The notes beneath the pieces are model-generated. The model was not told the origin of the DNA, did not search any database, and saw nothing but the letters and a program-made list of their open reading frames with translations. From Voacanga thouarsii (taxonomy: Eukaryota; Streptophyta; Magnoliopsida; Gentianales; Apocynaceae), in assembly GCA_026120185.1 (NCBI GenBank), contig JANUWF010001719.1, forward strand, positions 3,372,501 through 3,436,500: DNA of 64,000 nucleotides, given 5' to 3'. Made by a program: the position numbers and the translations under genes. Positions 61,201-64,000 of the stretch are shown one piece after another (position 1 is the stretch's first letter; every line of letters starts with the position of its first letter).

Positions 61201-63773
61201 CAAGAGGACGGAACATGGATCTTTGTAGGTTACTTGTCAAATAAAAAAGGTTGGAAGTGTTACCATCCTTCATCAACGAAGTTATATGTCTCGTCCGATG
61301 TTATTTTCAATAAACATGAGGCTTATTTCTCAGCCCCTTATCTTCAACAATGGAAGATAATGATAGGGAAGATCTCTAAGATGTCTTCTTGCTTGACCTA
61401 AGACAATGTTTGGCTAAGGAGTCCGAGATCTAGGTATTAGGAAGGTTAAAATATTTCCGTGGGATCTAAGTAGTTCATTCTAGGTATGGTATATTCACCT
61501 CTCAAAAGAAGTATGTTACTGATTTCCTCAAATGGCAAGACAACTTGCAAACCAGTGAAAAGTTTGATAGACCCGAATCTTAAACTCGGAAAGGTAGAGG
61601 GGGATGTTGCAATAGATAGAGAAATGTATCAATGCCTTGTAGGTAATTCTTTTATCTATATCACTCATGACCAAATATAGCATGTATAGTAAGTGTGATT
61701 AGTCAGTTCATGCATAATCTAAGGGAAGTTCATTTACAAATAGCACATCGAGGATCACAATATCTCAAAGGGACACTAGAAAAAAGATATTTTGTTTAAA
61801 TGAAATAGAAATGAAATGGAGGTCTAGTACTTGAAGTATACACAAATGCTGATTATGCAGATTAGTTGTTGACAGGATATCAACTTCTGGCTATTGCATC
61901 TTTCTTGGTGGGAATCTTGTGATGCAAAGGAGTAAGAACCAGAGTGTATTCGCGCGATCTAGCCCAGAAGCAGAATTCCGAGCAATGGCTCAGAGTGTGT
62001 GAACACTATTGTATTAAAAAATTATCTTAGAAGACCTGAATATTAAGTGGGATGGCCCATGAGACTTTATTGTGATAATAAGTCAGTGATTAGTATAGTT
62101 CATGACCTAGTGCAACACGATCGAACAACGCACATCGAAGTTGACACACTTCATCAAAGAGCAATTGGAGAGCGGTTTGACAAACTTCATGAGTACACCT
62201 TATGCGTCTACACAGAGCCAACTTGCAAATGTACTTACCAAGGGAATAAGTAGTTCAGTGTTTGAGACTATTATATTGAAGCTGGGAATGAATAATACCT
62301 ATTCTCACACTCCAGCTTGAGGGGGAGTGTGAGAAACACATGTAATTAGCTGTACAGTGAACTGTTATGATTGAGGATACTTTAAGAATATTTTGTATCC
62401 CTAGAATTTGGGTGATTAGATATCCCACTAATTATGGGATTTTGATTATTCTTTCTTTTTTATGCTAGGGGACTTGTATATGGCTAACTACTTGTGTATT
62501 ATTCGATATTGAGGAAGTATTCTATAGAAATCTTTTCTCCCAGTTCTTGTTTCTCAATTCTTGTCATATCTCTCCCAGTTCTTGTCTCTCAATTCTTGTC
62601 GTCAGCTTAGCTTTCCATCCTTAAATAGGTCTTGTTTTAGTGTGAGCCTGAGCTTCAACTTTTAGAGCTGGTGGATCCCAGACATTGTTAAGCTTACTGG
62701 TTTGCTGTTGCCATGTATCTGCCATCTACAGTAGGAAGGAGGATGGTTATGAAACTCTTAATCAACTTGCACTGGGCTCTTTAACTTTTGTTTCATGTTC
62801 CATGTTTCATGTTTCATGTCTCAAATAAAGATAATTGCTTGTGCACCCTGATTTTTTTGTTGATACTGTGAGATACAAAATTTTTAGTCTTCGACTTTCT
62901 GCACACATTTATATATAACTTCTGCAAATGTCAGTCTTAGACAGGTACTTGTTATTTCTATATTGGAATATATCCAGCATTGCTATGTTACCTAGAACAT
63001 GTAAGTGGAAGGGCTTTCAGCACATGAAACAAAGTAAAAACTAAGATCTTTTAATGAGCTTCTCTTGTATCCTGGTTGAGTCCTTATTCATCCCCCTCTT
63101 TTAAGTTATAAGTTATTAATAGGAAGTGAGATTTTAGGTGAGGCCAATTCTTGCTTGCAGCTAGAAAGGACCATAATTTTAATCCGTCTGAATTTTGTTG
63201 CTTTCCCTTATTCCTCTTAATTTCATCTGCCATGAGAACAAGGGCTTAGATTATTAATGAAAATGCTTACCTATCATCAAGTTATACGTAATAGTTTCTT
63301 TTGAAATGTGTGCAGAGTTTTCCTTCCTATTGTTGTTTACTCATTTTAGTAGATTCTATGTTGCCAGGAAATTCAATTTGTTGATTGTTTTGGTATAAAT
63401 ATCAGAAGTGAGAGAGAAATGATAGTAATTGTCTATACTGTTCTTTGGAAGTTGCATAGAAATGCACACCAAGTTTGAATGAATGTAGGAGAAAGCATAT
63501 TATTTCATACCTTTGAAACTAAGTGAATCACTCCTGCTACATATAGACTGTGTTAAGAGCAAGCAAAAGAAATTTTGAACCTGCTGTAGTTCTGTTGCTC
63601 TTTTATATAGTTGTCTAACATATGTGATGGTCTCTCAATTCTGGGTACGTAGGATAACTATTTTATGACTAATTGAATGTTAAATTAAATAATCTACTTA
63701 TGCATCTGTTAACAGGAACTCTTACGTTGGCAACATCTCTCTCTTTGATGAAATAGAAGAGAAGCTTCAGCAG
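46262..63773 (+). CDS. ATS1: Plastid glycerol-3-phosphate acyltransferase ATS1, 5' part
   Basis: Five exons before the window ends: 46262-46625, 48583-48680, 59318-59404, 59517-59614, 63716-63773. They total 705 bases, 235 codons in frame, with an open donor (CAG|gtgcat) after the last. The enzyme acylates sn-glycerol-3-phosphate from acyl-ACP in the stroma, the first step of plastid glycerolipid synthesis. Residues 1 to about 110 form a Ser/Ala-rich transit region with two alanine runs and a serine run. Then come the N-terminal helical-domain landmarks [64 protein letters not shown] and [10 protein letters not shown]. The catalytic NHQTEAD-type block lies in later exons outside the window. 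The frame is also open upstream to 45935, but that part is Phe-rich and unlike a transit peptide. Introns 2 (10.6 kb) and 4 (4.1 kb) hold retrotransposons. Confidence 0.93.
47779..48088. mobile_element. MITE with 9-bp target duplication in ATS1 intron 1
   Basis: The 310-bp element has termini ATATGTTTGGTT and AACCAAACAT. The flanks attgttacc (47770-47778) and attgttaac (48089-48097) match at 8 of 9 bases, the duplication length of Mutator-like elements. A G-rich tract (repeated GGGGGAG, about 47810-47838) near the left arm is partly mirrored by C-rich DNA in the right arm. Non-coding. Confidence 0.65.
49023..49277 (-). repeat. 3' LTR of copia A
   Basis: 255 bp, similar to 57073-57383 over its whole length but without the internal duplication present there. 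Confidence 0.9.
49278..49289 (-). other. Polypurine tract of copia A
   Basis: CTTGAGGGGGAA on the minus strand, directly before the 3' LTR. It would prime plus-strand DNA synthesis. Confidence 0.8.
49290..49900 (-). pseudogene. Copia A RNase H region
   Basis: The minus-strand translation reads [14 protein letters not shown], then [10 protein letters not shown], then, after frame breaks, pieces of the family's SSAEAEF, YYDNK and [15 protein letters not shown] segments, with a stop inside the last part and a continuation to the end of pol near the purine tract. It would have degraded the RNA template in the intact element. Confidence 0.8.
49940..50990 (-). pseudogene. Copia A reverse transcriptase, inactive
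   Basis: The open part (50479-49940, 179 codons) reads [46 protein letters not shown] and [10 protein letters not shown] in the usual copia order. The catalytic motif normally YVDD reads YVND here, so one of the metal-binding aspartates is lost. Upstream (50480-50990) the N-terminal RT part continues with stop codons, one just before [11 protein letters not shown]. The solo LTR at 50993 separates it from the integrase part. Confidence 0.85.
50993..54279 (-). mobile_element. Solo LTR (Ty3/gypsy), nested in copia A
   Basis: 3287 bp with ends TGTAACACCCCA and TGGGGTATTACA, complementary at 11 of 12 bases. The 5-bp target duplication CTGGT is exact (50988-50992 and 54280-54284). No coding domains and no second LTR. 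Its start, read in reverse, matches the end of the solo LTR at 10547-13298, so it is the same family, inserted here in the opposite orientation. It splits the copia A pol region. Confidence 0.8.
54285..56066 (-). pseudogene. Copia A protease and integrase region
   Basis: Two main frames, 56066-55110 and 55027-54335, are separated by a short break. The first starts just after where a zinc knuckle would end and reads the protease segment [14 protein letters not shown], then the integrase zinc-binding part [12 protein letters not shown] … [12 protein letters not shown] and the core words [10 protein letters not shown] and [14 protein letters not shown]. The second reads the integrase C-terminal part with [24 protein letters not shown] and [10 protein letters not shown]. 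The protease DSG is kept. The frame break and missing gag make it non-functional. Confidence 0.85.
56294..56896. mobile_element. hAT-type MITE nested in copia A
   Basis: 603 bp with perfect 10-bp inverted ends TAGAGCTGTA/TACAGCTCTA and an exact 8-bp target duplication CCTATGAG (56286-56293 and 56897-56904). The arms are rich in CGAACTCGAAC and TTCGTTCG words around a very AT-rich core and can fold into a long hairpin. It resembles the MITE at 35093-35552 in its design and arm words. It inserted after copia A. Confidence 0.9.
57061..57072 (-). other. Primer-binding site of copia A
   Basis: The minus strand reads TGGTATCAGAGC directly after the 5' LTR end, complementary to the 3' end of initiator tRNA-Met. 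Confidence 0.9.
57073..57383 (-). repeat. 5' LTR of copia A with internal duplication
   Basis: 311 bp. A segment starting ACAAGCTGCCTAAG and running through ATTGATTCACAAAATCTCC occurs twice (from about 57143 and 57231), which explains most of the length difference from the 255-bp 3' LTR. One duplicate differs at a few positions. Confidence 0.9.
57384..59317. other. Remaining part of ATS1 intron 2
   Basis: Host intron DNA downstream of copia A, T-rich, with G-rich tracts at 58729-58741 and 59117-59140. Some parts (57390-57540, 57640-57840) have open frames of about 70 codons without family resemblance. No RNA gene recognised. Confidence 0.5.
59702..60013 (+). repeat. 5' LTR of copia B
   Basis: 312 bp, aligning with 62338-62601 (words GATTAGATATCCCACT and GGGATTTTGATTATTCTTTC in both), ending in TCTTATCA. 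Confidence 0.85.
60020..62260 (+). pseudogene. Copia B pol relic
   Basis: Order of recognisable pieces: protease segment [15 protein letters not shown] (the active-site DSG reads DSR), integrase pieces around 60540-61060 ([20 protein letters not shown], then stops), a linker to about 61370, then a jump to the C-terminal part of RT ([15 protein letters not shown], 61540-61590) and RNase H pieces ([15 protein letters not shown], 62058-62103). The catalytic part of RT is missing, so there is an internal deletion near 61380-61480 besides many stops and frameshifts. Not functional. Confidence 0.8.
62338..62601 (+). repeat. 3' LTR of copia B
   Basis: 264 bp. The last base is G where the sister LTR has A (TCG versus TCA). 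The purine tract lies directly upstream. Confidence 0.85.
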
Positions 63774-63827
63774 GTGCATATTATTATCCTTCGTTGTTTT
63801 GCAGTTTAGTTTAACTATTTGTTTTTG

Positions 63828-63866
63828 TTCTCTCTCTCTCTCTCTCTCACGCACACACACACACAC
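63828..63866. repeat. (CT)n-(CA)n compound microsatellite
   Basis: About ten CT units followed by about nine CA units, in ATS1 intron 5. Confidence 0.9.
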
Positions 63867-64000
63867 CCCATTCGTTTAGAGGGGGGAAAAAAGAACTCTT
63901 TAAAAGCAGCATTACGAGATGACAAGAAAAAATGAAAGAGAATTTCTGAAATGTTTTGTGTATCATTTCACTGAGAGAATTACAATATATAGACATCAAG

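Larger units (their letters stand above)
59702..62601 (+). mobile_element. Ty1/copia retrotransposon B in ATS1 intron 4
   Basis: LTRs 59702-60013 and 62338-62601 start TGTRAGAAACACATGTA. The flanks tcggc (59697-59701) and tcagc (62602-62606) match at 4 of 5 bases. A purine tract GCTTGAGGGGGAG precedes the 3' LTR. There is no primer-binding site: protease-like sequence begins almost at the end of the 5' LTR, so leader and gag are deleted. The element is older and more decayed than copia A and lies in the same sense as ATS1. Confidence 0.85.

Noticed and set aside
1..64000. CRISPR arrays, operons or bacterial-type defence genes
   Set aside because: No regularly spaced repeats with unique spacers and no prokaryotic gene layout. 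All repeats are microsatellites, MITEs or LTR elements.

Overview
The window is nuclear DNA of a flowering plant, most likely a eudicot. Its genes are split by AT-rich introns with canonical splice sites, two of them carry plastid transit peptides, and the space between is filled with LTR retrotransposons, MITEs and microsatellites. I cannot name the species. There is no CRISPR array, operon or prokaryotic feature.

Five genes can be reconstructed exon by exon, with reading phase agreeing at every junction. (1) An SMN (survival motor neuron) homologue, + strand, 21486-27041, five exons, 318 aa, with a Gemin2-binding helix and a YG box but no recognisable Tudor domain. (2) On the minus strand, 36441-27780, a seven-exon chloroplast-targeted atypical SDR with a Rossmann fold (308 aa, the At1g32220 type found at plastoglobules); one of its introns is GC-AG. 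(3) tRNA-Ile(AAU), minus strand, 38756-38829. (4) DAD1, a subunit of oligosaccharyltransferase, + strand, 38984-41244, five exons, 119 aa. (5) The first five exons of the plastid glycerol-3-phosphate acyltransferase ATS1, + strand, from 46262 past the right edge. SMN and the SDR converge, with 738 bp between their stop codons. The SDR and DAD1 diverge, with the tRNA between them. The genes are ordinary housekeeping genes (snRNP assembly, plastid metabolism, N-glycosylation, plastid lipid synthesis) and do not form a pathway together.

Left part (1-21 kb): no intact gene. It holds one well-formed orphan exon of a SOUL heme-binding protein (2026-2115), several MITEs, a copia gag fragment (about 7801-8120), a broken plant-mobile-domain (MAIN-like) gene (8207-9061), an internally deleted Ty3/gypsy element (9491-15300) with a solo LTR inserted in one LTR, a Mutator-like non-autonomous element (about 15854-18231) and a possible Helitron carrying a DUF295 F-box fragment.

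Right part (46-64 kb): introns of ATS1 are swollen by mobile DNA. Intron 2 carries a Ty1/copia element (49023-57383, duplicated target CTTAT), itself containing a 3.3-kb solo LTR (50993-54279, target CTGGT) and a hAT-type MITE (56294-56896, target CCTATGAG). Intron 4 carries a second, more decayed copia element (59702-62601). Intron 1 carries a 310-bp MITE with a 9-bp target duplication. The SDR introns carry a hAT MITE and a putative 2.5-kb solo LTR.

I found no undescribed functional system. The best leads are the layered insertions dated by their target duplications, the Tudor-less SMN with a Cys-rich segment, the GC-AG intron, and the orphan SOUL exon.
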